DNA of 64,000 bases from Mesotoga infera (GTDB taxonomy: Bacteria > Thermotogota > Thermotogae > Petrotogales > Kosmotogaceae), in the NCBI RefSeq assembly GCF_900157305.1, contig NZ_LS974202.1, forward strand, positions 2,666,001 through 2,730,000, written 5' to 3'. Position numbers and translations under genes: made by a program. The notes beneath the pieces were generated by a model. It made no database searches and was not told where the DNA came from. It worked only from the letters and a program-made list of their open reading frames with translations. Below, piece by piece: positions 53,021 to 61,065 of this stretch; within the stretch, counting starts at the first letter, position 1, and each line of letters opens with the position of its first letter.

Positions 53021-53040
53021 ATTTGATGGGGTGATGAGTT

Positions 53041-53949
53041 TTGAAGCAGATTCCGGCTAAACAGCATAAGAAGAACGTGCTAAAAGAGGTGTGGAAGAAT
53101 CGATCGGGATACTTCTTCGTTCTACCGCATTTTGTACTGTTTGCCGTTTTCTTTTTAGTACCTGTTGGTTGGGGCATGTATCTCAGTATGTTCCGACACA
53201 ATGTCTTTTCGCAGACCTTCGTCTGGTTCGACAACTATAAAAGGATCTTGAGTGATTGGCTTTTTTTAAAGGCCCTCAAGAATACCTTTGTTTATACATT
53301 CGGAGTAGTGCCTTTGTGGCTCGGGAAAGCTTTACTGGTAACCGTTTTGATATATCCGTTCCGCAAATCGATACAGACTTTTTTCAAGGCGGCTTTTTAT
53401 TTGCCTCACGTTACCTCCTCAGTTATAATTTCGATGATCTGGCTCTGGGTTTTCAACCCCAACTTTGGTCTTCTCAACTACTTCATGACCCGGCTAGGAC
53501 TGGACCCGGTCATATGGCTGGGAAGATCGCTCACGGCCATGCCTTCTTTGATAATCATGCAGGTGATTATGGGAGGAGGATCGACCATAGTGCTTCTTTC
53601 GGCGGCCATGGCCTCGATTCCCGAGTACTATTTTGAAGCCGCGACTCTGGAAGGAGCGAGCTCCTGGGCGATTTTCAGAAAGATAACGATTCCCCTGCTC
53701 AAACCTACGATTCTCTATGCGTTGGTGATGGGTACTATTGCTAACTTCCAGACGTTCTCTAATATCTACATCATGACCAAGGGTGGGCCGGAGTTTTCAA
53801 CTACAACTATTGCGTACCTCATCTATGAAACGGCCTTCAAAAGCTATAACCTTGGACTGGCTTCCGCGATGTCTATGGTGATGTTCGTGATACTAGTCGT
53901 TTTGGGAATAATACAGTTCAAGTGGCTGGGTTCAAATGTGGAGTATTGA
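53041..53949 (+). CDS. ABC importer permease, MalF type (second system)
   Basis: A 302-residue membrane protein with six segments and the coupling motif EAATLEGASSWAIFRKI. The basic N-terminus (KQHKKNVLKEVWKNR) precedes the first helix. The TTG start at 53041 follows GGGGTGATGAG. It pairs with the next permease. No ATPase is encoded in this operon. Confidence 0.92.
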   Translation: MKQIPAKQHKKNVLKEVWKNRSGYFFVLPHFVLFAVFFLVPVGWGMYLSMFRHNVFSQTFVWFDNYKRILSDWLFLKALKNTFVYTFGVVPLWLGKALLVTVLIYPFRKSIQTFFKAAFYLPHVTSSVIISMIWLWVFNPNFGLLNYFMTRLGLDPVIWLGRSLTAMPSLIIMQVIMGGGSTIVLLSAAMASIPEYYFEAATLEGASSWAIFRKITIPLLKPTILYALVMGTIANFQTFSNIYIMTKGGPEFSTTTIAYLIYETAFKSYNLGLASAMSMVMFVILVVLGIIQFKWLGSNVEY

Positions 53950-53960
53950 GGTGATTGTGC

Positions 53961-54791
53961 GTGAAAGCGAAAACTAAAAAGAATATAAAAAAGGTGATAT
54001 CTCTGTTGATACTGGCTGTACTCGCTTCAATGGCCTTCATTCCACTTTACTGGATGGTAGCAACTGCTTTCACTCAGCCATCGCTTACAATGAAGTTTCC
54101 TCCAGATATTATACCAAAAAAACCAACGCTTCAGAACTTCAGTGATCTCTTTGAGAGAAGCATTATCTTCAGATGGACCTTGAACAGTTTCATAGTAGCC
54201 GGTACCGTCACATTTGCGCAGATCTTCGTTTGCGCCATGGCAGGGTATTCTCTCGCAAAAAAGCGTTTCCCAGGCAGCAAAGCGTTGTTTTCTATCTATA
54301 TCGCTTCTATGATGATACCGACGCAGGTGACGCTTGTTCCCCTTTATATCCTCATATCCAAAATGGGTATGATCGATACTTACCAGGCTCTAATTCTGCC
54401 AGCGATCGCGGCTCCCTTCGGAGTTTTTCTGATGAGGCAGTTCATGGTTTCCATTCCAACAGAGATAATCGAAGCGGCGAGAATCGATGGAGCCGGTGAG
54501 TTCAGAACCTTTATAGAGATAATAGTACCGATATCCAAACCAGCTATGGCCGTGCTCGGCATATTCACTTTCATGGGCCAGTGGAATAGCTTTTTATGGC
54601 CTTTGATCGTAACCAACACCATTCAGATGAGAACACTGCAGGCCGGTCTTTCGCTGTTGCAGGAACAGGTCCCGATGCAGTATTCTTATCTTATGGCCAG
54701 TGCCACATATTCTGCCATTCCCATGATAATAGTATTTCTTGCATTCCAGAAATATTTCTTGAAAGGAATTACTGTGGGAGCGATCAAATAA
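53961..54791 (+). CDS. ABC importer permease, MalG type (second system)
   Basis: A 276-residue membrane protein with the coupling motif EAARIDGAGEFRTFIEI and the MalG-like periplasmic loop TQPSLTMKFPPDI. The frame is open from TTG 53955, but GAGGTGAT precedes the GTG at 53961 at a better distance. It is 11 bases after the partner permease and ahead of the NlpC/P60 gene. Confidence 0.92.
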   Translation: MKAKTKKNIKKVISLLILAVLASMAFIPLYWMVATAFTQPSLTMKFPPDIIPKKPTLQNFSDLFERSIIFRWTLNSFIVAGTVTFAQIFVCAMAGYSLAKKRFPGSKALFSIYIASMMIPTQVTLVPLYILISKMGMIDTYQALILPAIAAPFGVFLMRQFMVSIPTEIIEAARIDGAGEFRTFIEIIVPISKPAMAVLGIFTFMGQWNSFLWPLIVTNTIQMRTLQAGLSLLQEQVPMQYSYLMASATYSAIPMIIVFLAFQKYFLKGITVGAIK

Positions 54792-54813
54792 ACATGAGCT
54801 TGGAGTGATATTT

Positions 54814-56148
54814 ATGCATAAACAGTATTTTATGGTTCCGGAAGGCACTTCGATCGAAATGCTTTCTGCCAGGTTTTGGACGCGGAGGATAACGGGCCCG
54901 GGTAAGCGTTGGTTGAAAAAATCCGAGCTGAGCGTCTTCAACAAAGAATTGTTAGATAACGCCAAAAGAGAGGGTCTGGAGCGATTTTATCGTGATCTGG
55001 ATGAGTTTCCCGCCAGGGTTGAGTTGGATTCGATAAGAGCCATGATAGGGGAAATGATTCCGGAAGGCTTTTTCGCAAGAACGTTGGTTTCACCCGAAGG
55101 GGAAGAGGTCCCCAAGGAAATAAGCGACGATATTCTTGAAAACGCCACCAATCTCATGAATCAGGACATGGTTCTTCAAATGGGCCTTACAACACGTCGA
55201 ACACATTTGAGAGCCATGCCAACAGATCTGATCCTGGTCGAAGAGTTTCTTGATAACGATGATCTGCAGTTGACTTCAGTAAGCCTTGCCAGTCCATTTG
55301 TCGCTCTGGCCAGAAGCCGTGATAAATCCTGGCTTTTCGTTCAAACACGAACCTACAGAGGCTGGATCAAGAGTGATCACGTCGCCTTAGCCAGAAACAG
55401 AAGCGAAGTAATCGATTACCGTAAAAAGGAAGAGTTTTTACTGGCCACCGGTAGCAGAGTAGAGATAGAGCCGGACCCGTTTCTTCCCGATACATGGGAC
55501 CTCTTTCTTCAGATGGGTGACAGATTGCCGTTGGAGAAACCAAAAGACGTCGAAAATCCCCATGCTCAGGGACCTTACGGCTGTTACGCGGTGAAAATAC
55601 CCTTTCGTAATCGCAAGGGAACCCTAGAATTTCGAACCGGTCTTATACGGGCAAGCGAAGATGTCAACATGGGTTTCATGAAATTGACCACCAAAAATGT
55701 ACTTAGACAGGCCTTCAAAATGCTAGGCGAAAGATATGGATGGGGAGACTCTTATAAGAGACGAGATTGCTCGCGATTCGTCCAAGATATATATAAGTGT
55801 TTTGGCCTGGAACTACCCAGAGATTCAGGAGTTCAGGAGAGATTGATACCCTCTCCCCGGATCGAGTTCACAGGAAACGCTGTGGAAAGAGAAAGGCAGC
55901 TTGCCTCTTTGAGACCGGGAAATCCTCTCTATATGCCTGGACACACTATGATCTATCTTGGGCAACACGATGGACATTTTTATGTGATTCACGATGGAAG
56001 CGGTTACACCGATGGGAAGGGCAGACAGGTCTCAGTGCATGGAGTTTTTGTCATGGATCTCTCTCTTAGAACTATGAAGAGTCAGAAAGGCTATATAGAG
56101 CTACTGACTAGCGCCTTCGAGATAGATAAAAAGCTCATGGACAGATAG
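54814..56148 (+). CDS. SH3 plus NlpC/P60 cysteine peptidase
   Basis: A 444-residue protein with a central SH3b region (SPFVALARSRDKSWLFVQ, YRGWIKSDHVALA) and a C-terminal NlpC/P60 domain: catalytic Cys in YGWGDSYKRRDCSRFVQ and His in PGHTMIYLG. The arrangement resembles YkfC-type enzymes that cut between D-glutamate and the diamino acid in muropeptides. No signal peptide is seen, so it likely acts in the cytosol on imported wall fragments. GGAG lies 8 bases before the ATG at 54814. As last gene of the importer operon it hints that the importer carries cell-wall sugars or glycopeptides. Confidence 0.82.
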   Translation: MHKQYFMVPEGTSIEMLSARFWTRRITGPGKRWLKKSELSVFNKELLDNAKREGLERFYRDLDEFPARVELDSIRAMIGEMIPEGFFARTLVSPEGEEVPKEISDDILENATNLMNQDMVLQMGLTTRRTHLRAMPTDLILVEEFLDNDDLQLTSVSLASPFVALARSRDKSWLFVQTRTYRGWIKSDHVALARNRSEVIDYRKKEEFLLATGSRVEIEPDPFLPDTWDLFLQMGDRLPLEKPKDVENPHAQGPYGCYAVKIPFRNRKGTLEFRTGLIRASEDVNMGFMKLTTKNVLRQAFKMLGERYGWGDSYKRRDCSRFVQDIYKCFGLELPRDSGVQERLIPSPRIEFTGNAVERERQLASLRPGNPLYMPGHTMIYLGQHDGHFYVIHDGSGYTDGKGRQVSVHGVFVMDLSLRTMKSQKGYIELLTSAFEIDKKLMDR

Positions 56149-56178
56149 GGTGGCGTGAGGGCGAAAGTTTTCATGAAT

Positions 56179-56754
56179 TCAACCGTAAACGATTGAGAGA
56201 TATCGTTCAAATCTCCATCTCTGAAGGGGTTCGACAAATGGTATGTTGGGCGGAAGAGGTCTGACCGTGTTGTCTATTGTAATAGCGAGCGAGCGAGCGG
56301 TGTAAACCGGATTGTTGGTTACTTCGATAAAATATTTGGCCGGTAGATCCCAAAATTTCCAGGGGTCGGGTATGACATTTCGCGTCTGCGATGTTTCTAT
56401 CTCGATAACAAAGCCTATATTGGGAACAAAGTATCTGTCTATAACACCTTCGAGTCGCTTTCGCGGATAAACATATCTGGCCTTCACTACGGCCCTCTCG
56501 TTCGCCAAACGACAGGCCATCTCGTGAAGGGTCTCTAAGGGAATTTCCCGTTCCTTCTCCTCTCTGACCAGTCCAGAACCGGTCTTCACGGTTTCTATCA
56601 TTTTGGAACTCCCGGGAGAGACCACAAGTCGGAGTCTTCTTGCGTCAGGTAGGCTCAGATACCACTGAATTATGAGCAGGCAGACCTCCGCTCCCGCAAG
56701 TGTTGGATCGTCTATATTTCCACTATAAAGGAATTTTCGTTCAATCTCCAGCAT
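56179..56754 (-). CDS. CYTH-like triphosphate tunnel protein
   Basis: A 191-residue protein with the EIERKF(L) opening of CYTH proteins, which act on triphosphates (inorganic triphosphatase, thiamine triphosphatase, class IV adenylate cyclase). Further charged strands such as LRLVVSPG, MIETVKTG, VKARYVY and VIEIETSQT supply the Lys, Arg and Glu residues of the tunnel. The frame extends to 56823, but GAGAGGGG precedes the ATG at 56754. It is on its own, divergent from the DUF1292 gene; substrate unknown. Confidence 0.75.
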   Translation of the reverse strand: MLEIERKFLYSGNIDDPTLAGAEVCLLIIQWYLSLPDARRLRLVVSPGSSKMIETVKTGSGLVREEKEREIPLETLHEMACRLANERAVVKARYVYPRKRLEGVIDRYFVPNIGFVIEIETSQTRNVIPDPWKFWDLPAKYFIEVTNNPVYTARSLAITIDNTVRPLPPNIPFVEPLQRWRFERYLSIVYG

Positions 56755-56809
56755 CTTTAGACCCCTCTCCGAAGATGTCTTCTTAAGCAATTCTACTACG
56801 TGTTGCTTG

Positions 56810-56838
56810 TTGCGACTTTTCACTTACTGTGTTAGTAT
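56810..56838 (+). promoter_or_regulatory. Promoter of the DUF1292 gene
   Basis: TTGCGA (56810-56815), 17-base spacer, TAGTAT (56833-56838). The leader to the ATG at 56869 is about 25 bases and holds GGAGG. Confidence 0.65.
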
Positions 56839-56868
56839 CAACCGAATCGCAAATAATGGAGGTTTACA

Positions 56869-57252
56869 ATGGAAGAAAGAGATGAACTGGAGCTGCAAAA
56901 TTGTGAAGACTGTTGTGATGGAGACTGTGACTGCAACCACGAATACGAACCCGAAAGATTCTCTGTAACAGATGAAGAGGGTGTCGAACACCATTTCGAG
57001 ATTATTTACGAATTGGAAGATGATGGCAAGTTCTACTGGATAACCCAAGAATTTTTCGAAGATGAAGATGGGGAACCCATAGAGGACGATGACGAATCGG
57101 AATACGTTGTTTTCAGAGCTGAGTACAGTGAGAATAACGATCCGGTACTTTATTCGGTTGATGATGAAGAATTCGAGAAGGTTAGTGCAGCCTGGAACAA
57201 GATAGTCGAAGAGATGCTCACCCAGACTGACGATACAGAAGAGGAAGAATAA
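56869..57252 (+). CDS. Acidic DUF1292 protein with cysteine-rich N-terminus
   Basis: A 127-residue, very acidic protein. Residues 35-115 fit DUF1292 (YrzB-like), small proteins of unknown function in Firmicutes and relatives: FSVTDEEGVEHHFEII, VFRAEYSENNDPVLYSV and DDEEFEKV. The N-terminal CEDCCDGDCDCNH has five cysteines and a histidine in a short span and looks like a metal-binding segment, which is not part of the usual domain. It has its own promoter and terminator, so it is monocistronic. Confidence 0.75.
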   Translation: MEERDELELQNCEDCCDGDCDCNHEYEPERFSVTDEEGVEHHFEIIYELEDDGKFYWITQEFFEDEDGEPIEDDDESEYVVFRAEYSENNDPVLYSVDDEEFEKVSAAWNKIVEEMLTQTDDTEEEE

Positions 57253-57279
57253 AAGAGGGGACCTTGGGTCCCCTTTTTT
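57253..57279 (+). terminator. Terminator of the DUF1292 gene
   Basis: GGGGACC pairs with GGTCCCC around TTG, extended by A-T pairs and followed by six T bases. Its end touches the next promoter. Confidence 0.88.
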
Positions 57280-57287
57280 GTTATAAT
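57279..57287 (+). promoter_or_regulatory. Extended -10 promoter of the nucleosidase operon
   Basis: TGTTATAAT is a perfect extended -10 starting in the last base of the preceding T-run. The usual -35 position lies inside the terminator hairpin and has no match. Confidence 0.6.
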
Positions 57288-57305
57288 CTCTGTGGGGGTG
57301 ATCCG

Positions 57306-57968
57306 ATGATTCTCGCTCTGGGTATCTTTGCACCTGAAGTGAAACCTATTATAGACCAGATGCATGTTATCGAATCGGGGGAGATTCTTGGAAGGAGTTA
57401 CAGCAGGGGTGTCATAGGCAACAACGAAGTCGTTGCCTGCAGTGGCTTCGTGGGAAAGGTGGAGACCGCCTTTGTGACTCAAAAGCTGATAGATTGTTTT
57501 CAACCCCGACTGGCCCTGCTTCTCTCCGGCGCTGCCGCTCTCGATAAGTCTCTTAATCCTGGTGACTTGGTGATAGGCACGGAGTTTGAAGAGTACGATA
57601 CATTCTTCCCCCTTAGTCAGGATAAAATGTCTATAAAGGCACCAGATAATCTGGTTATGAGGTTCCTGAAGATTTATTTTAAAGACGGGAAATTTGGCAA
57701 GATAATATCGGGCGACGGTGTAGTTTACAGCGCAGAAGAAAGAGATAGGATAGCGAGCTCCCACAGAGCGCTGGCCCTGGATATGGATTCGGCGGCCTTC
57801 GCCAAGATGGCTCACGAAAACAACCAGAGTTTCGTTGTGATAAAAACCATTCTTGATATGGCCGACGAGAACACACAGAGAGATTTTGACAGGAATTTTC
57901 CGATTTTTTGCGGAAAACCTGCCCGGCTGATGGTAGAGTTAATGAAAACTCATTATATAGACAGATAG
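57306..57968 (+). CDS. MTA/SAH nucleosidase-like protein
   Basis: A 220-residue member of the nucleoside phosphorylase/nucleosidase fold. ILALGIFAPEVKPIID is the family start, LLLSGAAALDKSLNPGDLVIG the GxAG-like core strand, GDGVVYSAEERDRI follows, and DMDSAAFAKMAHENNQSF is the place of the catalytic acid and purine-ribose contacts. It likely cleaves methylthioadenosine or S-adenosylhomocysteine, which the methyltransferase two genes later would produce. The frame starts at 57264, but GGGGGTGA precedes the ATG at 57306. First gene of a six-gene operon. Confidence 0.75.
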   Translation: MILALGIFAPEVKPIIDQMHVIESGEILGRSYSRGVIGNNEVVACSGFVGKVETAFVTQKLIDCFQPRLALLLSGAAALDKSLNPGDLVIGTEFEEYDTFFPLSQDKMSIKAPDNLVMRFLKIYFKDGKFGKIISGDGVVYSAEERDRIASSHRALALDMDSAAFAKMAHENNQSFVVIKTILDMADENTQRDFDRNFPIFCGKPARLMVELMKTHYIDR

Positions 57969-57980
57969 GGAGTGTTAATT

Positions 57981-58319
57981 ATGGACTGTGTGTTCTGCAA
58001 AATCGCTGGCGGTCAGATAAAGAGCGCCTTCGTTTCCGAAAACGAAGATTTTGTTGCTTTCGACGATATCAATCCGGTAGCTTCCTGCCATGTGCTCGTG
58101 GTTCCAAAGAGACACATCAAAAGCATCAAAGAGCTGTCCGGCTTTTCCGGTCAGGCGCTCAAGAATCTACTCGGCATTATAGATACTGTCACCGACGAAA
58201 AAGGCGTCAAGCAGACTGGTTACAGAGTGATCGTAAATCAGGGGAGCGATGCCGGTCAGGAAGTGGAACATCTCCACTTTCACGTTATTGGTGGAAGGAA
58301 GCTTGGAAGACTAGGATGA
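57981..58319 (+). CDS. HIT-family nucleotide hydrolase
   Basis: A 112-residue histidine-triad protein with CVFCKIAGGQ at the N-terminus, AFDDINPVASCHVLVVPKRH in the middle and the triad HLHFHVIGG near the end. HIT proteins of this HinT-like branch hydrolyse purine nucleoside phosphoramidates. GGGAG lies 8 bases before the ATG at 57981; the longer frame from 57972 is unlikely. It follows the nucleosidase by 12 bases and overlaps the methyltransferase start (ATGA). Confidence 0.9.
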   Translation: MDCVFCKIAGGQIKSAFVSENEDFVAFDDINPVASCHVLVVPKRHIKSIKELSGFSGQALKNLLGIIDTVTDEKGVKQTGYRVIVNQGSDAGQEVEHLHFHVIGGRKLGRLG

Positions 58320-58924
58320 AAAAAGGCTTTGAGCACTATTTTACAGATCAAAAACTGCCACCTAGAACGGTCAAGACAGTGAGGTTCGATCTTAAGAACG
58401 GTCATCAGTACATCTTCAAGAGTCCTGAAGGAGTTTTCGCCTATGGAAAGGTTGATCGGGCGTCGGCGATACTGGTCGAGAACTGTGTTGTTTTTGCAGG
58501 GAATCGTGTTCTTGATATAGGCAGCGGTTTCGGAATGGTAGGAATCACCTTGAAGCGCGAATACCCTGATATATTTCTCTTCATGAGTGATGTAAATACC
58601 AGAGCTGTCACCTTCAGCAAGATCAACGCCAGAGATAACAACGTTCAGGCCGATGTGAGGAAGGGCGATCTTTACGAACCGTGGAAAGATATGGAATTCG
58701 ATGTAATCCTTTCCAATCCACCCATGGCTGCCGGAAAATCGGTTTGGGAAAGAATCGTTCTTGAGGCACCGACACATCTTGCACTGGGAGGAAGCCTGCA
58801 GATAGTCGCCTTTCATAATAAGGGAGGATCACGCATCGAGGGAATAATGAAGCAAGTTTTCGGTAACTGCACCACTCTGGTGAAGTCCGGTGGTATCCGT
58901 GTATATCTCTCCAGAAAGGCGTAA
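58316..58924 (+). CDS. RsmC-like class I methyltransferase
   Basis: A 202-residue SAM-dependent methyltransferase of the small MTS domain type. VLDIGSGFGMVGI binds SAM, MSDVNTRAVTFSKINA follows, and VILSNPPMAAG is the catalytic NPP motif used for amino groups of guanine or adenine in RNA. It corresponds to the catalytic half of RsmC, so an rRNA base is a likely target. The ATG at 58316 overlaps the HIT stop; a longer frame from 57908 is a shadow. Confidence 0.85.
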   Translation: MKKGFEHYFTDQKLPPRTVKTVRFDLKNGHQYIFKSPEGVFAYGKVDRASAILVENCVVFAGNRVLDIGSGFGMVGITLKREYPDIFLFMSDVNTRAVTFSKINARDNNVQADVRKGDLYEPWKDMEFDVILSNPPMAAGKSVWERIVLEAPTHLALGGSLQIVAFHNKGGSRIEGIMKQVFGNCTTLVKSGGIRVYLSRKA

Positions 58925-59615
58925 AATTCTCTCTCTGAAGGGAGTATCCATTTCATTCAACGGCAACAGGGTGGTTTCAAACGTGTCTCTTGTGCTTCAT
59001 CAGGGTGAGTCACTCGCTATTATAGGTCTTAACGGTTCGGGGAAGACATCGCTTCTAAGATCCATAGCCGGGATAATAGAGGAAGTCTCGGGCGAGATCC
59101 TAGTCGATGGCAGAATCGGGATGGTTTTCCAGAACCCCGATCTATCACTCTTCGGCACAACCGTGGAAGAAAATTTATTGTTCTTGCTCAACGGCTGCGA
59201 AGACGACGAGGAAATTATCTCCTCGAAGATCAAGAAGTCTCTTGAAAGATTCTCTATATCGAAGTTGAGAAAGAGGGATATACTTTCGCTCTCCGGTGGA
59301 GAGCGCCAGCGTGTCGCTCTTGCAGCTGCAACCGTTGTCTCACCGGACCTCTTACTTCTCGACGAGCCTTTTTCCATGCTGGACAGGTGCGAGATAAGGA
59401 ATTTGCTCGATATCTTACACATTATGAAGCAGAGAGGTACTTCAATAGTGTTGAGCACCAACAGGTTTTCCGAACTCTCTGATTTTGATCACTTTCTCGT
59501 GCTGGGAGACGGTTCAATGATCTTCTACGGCAGCTGGGAGTCTCTAAAAAAAAACCGTGAGATCTTCGCACTGGCCGGTATGCCTGTGCCATTCGAACTG
59601 GAGCTCTCATGTTGA
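58899..59615 (+). CDS. ECF-type ABC ATPase, first of pair
   Basis: About 235 residues of an ABC ATPase. Walker A GLNGSGKTSLLRS, Q-loop VFQNPDLSLFG, signature LSGGERQRVALAAA, Walker B LLLLDEPFSML and a switch region ending in STNRF, where the usual switch His is replaced by Asn. The FQNPD Q-loop is typical of energy-coupling factor A subunits, which power vitamin and metal uptake. The start is uncertain: GTG at 58890 or 58899 overlap the methyltransferase end, and an ATT at 58926 with AAAGG upstream would fit the protein better. Confidence 0.78.
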   Translation: MYISPERRKILSLKGVSISFNGNRVVSNVSLVLHQGESLAIIGLNGSGKTSLLRSIAGIIEEVSGEILVDGRIGMVFQNPDLSLFGTTVEENLLFLLNGCEDDEEIISSKIKKSLERFSISKLRKRDILSLSGGERQRVALAAATVVSPDLLLLDEPFSMLDRCEIRNLLDILHIMKQRGTSIVLSTNRFSELSDFDHFLVLGDGSMIFYGSWESLKKNREIFALAGMPVPFELELSC

Positions 59616-60394
59616 AAGTTAAGAACCTTTCCTTTGCATACCCCTCAAGAAGATCCAAGCCTGTGAAGGTTTTATCGAACATCTCCTTCGAAGTCCAAGA
59701 AGATTCTCTCGTTCTCCTTACGGGACCTACCGGTTCGGGAAAAACGACCCTCCTGAAGCTTCTTTGTGGTCTTCTGAGGGCGGAATCTGGGGAGATAAGC
59801 CTGGACGACGAGAATGTGGAAGGCCATGCGACGATGGTTTTCCAATCCCCAGAAGAGTCGTTCTTCAATGCCACCGTCAGAGAAGAGATTCTTTTCGCCT
59901 TTAAAGAGAGACGCTATCCTCACGTTGAAGATCGGTACAGAAATATCTTGAAAACTTGCGGTCTCGATGACGAGAAGTATTCGTCGCGTTCTCCACTCAG
60001 TCTTTCCGGAGGTGAGCAACGGCGTGTGGCGTTCGCGTCGATGCTCGGCCTTTCGAAAAAGCTCCTCCTTCTCGATGAACCGGCCGCCGAACTCGACGAG
60101 CCGGGAATTGAAGACATACGAAAAATCGTCACATCCGAACGTGACACAAAGAGGATACTCTTTATCGCTACGCATCATTTAATAGATTTTCTCGATCTTG
60201 CAACCCATGTTGCAGCTCTGGAGAGTGGTAGGTTAAAATATTTCGTTACAACAAACGAGTATATTCTTGAAAAGGTCCGTGTCGAGGATCTGGGTCTCAG
60301 GGAGAAATTGATAGTTCATTACTACCGCAATTTTGGTCGCTTTCCCGGCGACGAGGAGCTTCTATCTTATTGGAGGGGTGAATTTAATTGCTGA
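59609..60394 (+). CDS. ECF-type ABC ATPase, second of pair
   Basis: A 261-residue ABC ATPase with Walker A GPTGSGKTTLLKL, Q-loop VFQSPEESFF, signature LSGGEQRRVAFA, Walker B LLLLDEPAAELD and the switch His in ATHHLID. Its Q-loop is again of the ECF A type. It overlaps the first ATPase by 7 bases, so the two probably form a heterodimer. The EcfT and substrate-binding S subunits are not next to it; DUF554 follows instead. It could therefore be a shared group II module or serve an unknown exporter. Confidence 0.8.
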   Translation: MLKVKNLSFAYPSRRSKPVKVLSNISFEVQEDSLVLLTGPTGSGKTTLLKLLCGLLRAESGEISLDDENVEGHATMVFQSPEESFFNATVREEILFAFKERRYPHVEDRYRNILKTCGLDDEKYSSRSPLSLSGGEQRRVAFASMLGLSKKLLLLDEPAAELDEPGIEDIRKIVTSERDTKRILFIATHHLIDFLDLATHVAALESGRLKYFVTTNEYILEKVRVEDLGLREKLIVHYYRNFGRFPGDEELLSYWRGEFNC

Positions 60395-61065
60395 ATATCT
60401 CTGTGATCGTAAACACTCTTGCCGTTATTGCCGGTTCGCTCCTAGGAATCTTCGGTGGAAAGTTGGTCAAAGAAAGTTACAGGAAGGTATTCTTCAACGT
60501 AATCGGTTTGCTGACCATAGCGCTGGGAATAGAGATGTTTCTCGATACCAGCAGTGTACTGGTTGTCCTCGGAAGTCTCATAATCGGAGGAGCCATCGGT
60601 CAGGCTCTGGATATAGAGGAAAAAATAGGAAAACTCACGGGAAAGAAAAGTGAAGATGTGAATTTCGTGAAAGGGTTCATAACGGCTTCCGTTCTCTTCG
60701 TCGCAGGTCCAATGACGGTAATAGGTTCTTTGAAAGCCGGTTTGAGCGGTGAAAATGAACTCATATTCATAAAGTCATTAATGGACGGTATCTCTTCTAT
60801 AATGCTCGCGGCAGCTATGGGCAGAGGTGTACTCCTATCGGCCGGATCGGTCTATATCGTACAAGGCTCTTTGGTTTCCCTAGCCGGTCTTCTCTCCTTT
60901 CTTCAGAGTCCCGTTTATCTGGGCGACTTTTCGGGAGTAGGAGGCCTGATGTTGCTGGGACTGGGATTGAGATTGCTCGAAATAAAAGAAATCAGGGTCG
61001 GCAACTTTCTCCCGGCCCTGATAGTATCTCCGGTACTCACATGGATTTCGACGCTTTTTACCTGA
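60388..61065 (+). CDS. DUF554 membrane protein
   Basis: A 225-residue membrane protein of the DUF554 (YdfK) family with about six or seven hydrophobic segments and the glycine-rich signature SLIIGGAIGQALDIEEKIG and FVAGPMTVIGSLKAGL. The family has no known function; a transport role has been suggested. The TTG start at 60388 overlaps the ATPase stop. Co-expression with two ECF-type ATPases is interesting, but it does not resemble a known EcfT or S component. Confidence 0.85.
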   Translation: MLNISVIVNTLAVIAGSLLGIFGGKLVKESYRKVFFNVIGLLTIALGIEMFLDTSSVLVVLGSLIIGGAIGQALDIEEKIGKLTGKKSEDVNFVKGFITASVLFVAGPMTVIGSLKAGLSGENELIFIKSLMDGISSIMLAAAMGRGVLLSAGSVYIVQGSLVSLAGLLSFLQSPVYLGDFSGVGGLMLLGLGLRLLEIKEIRVGNFLPALIVSPVLTWISTLFT

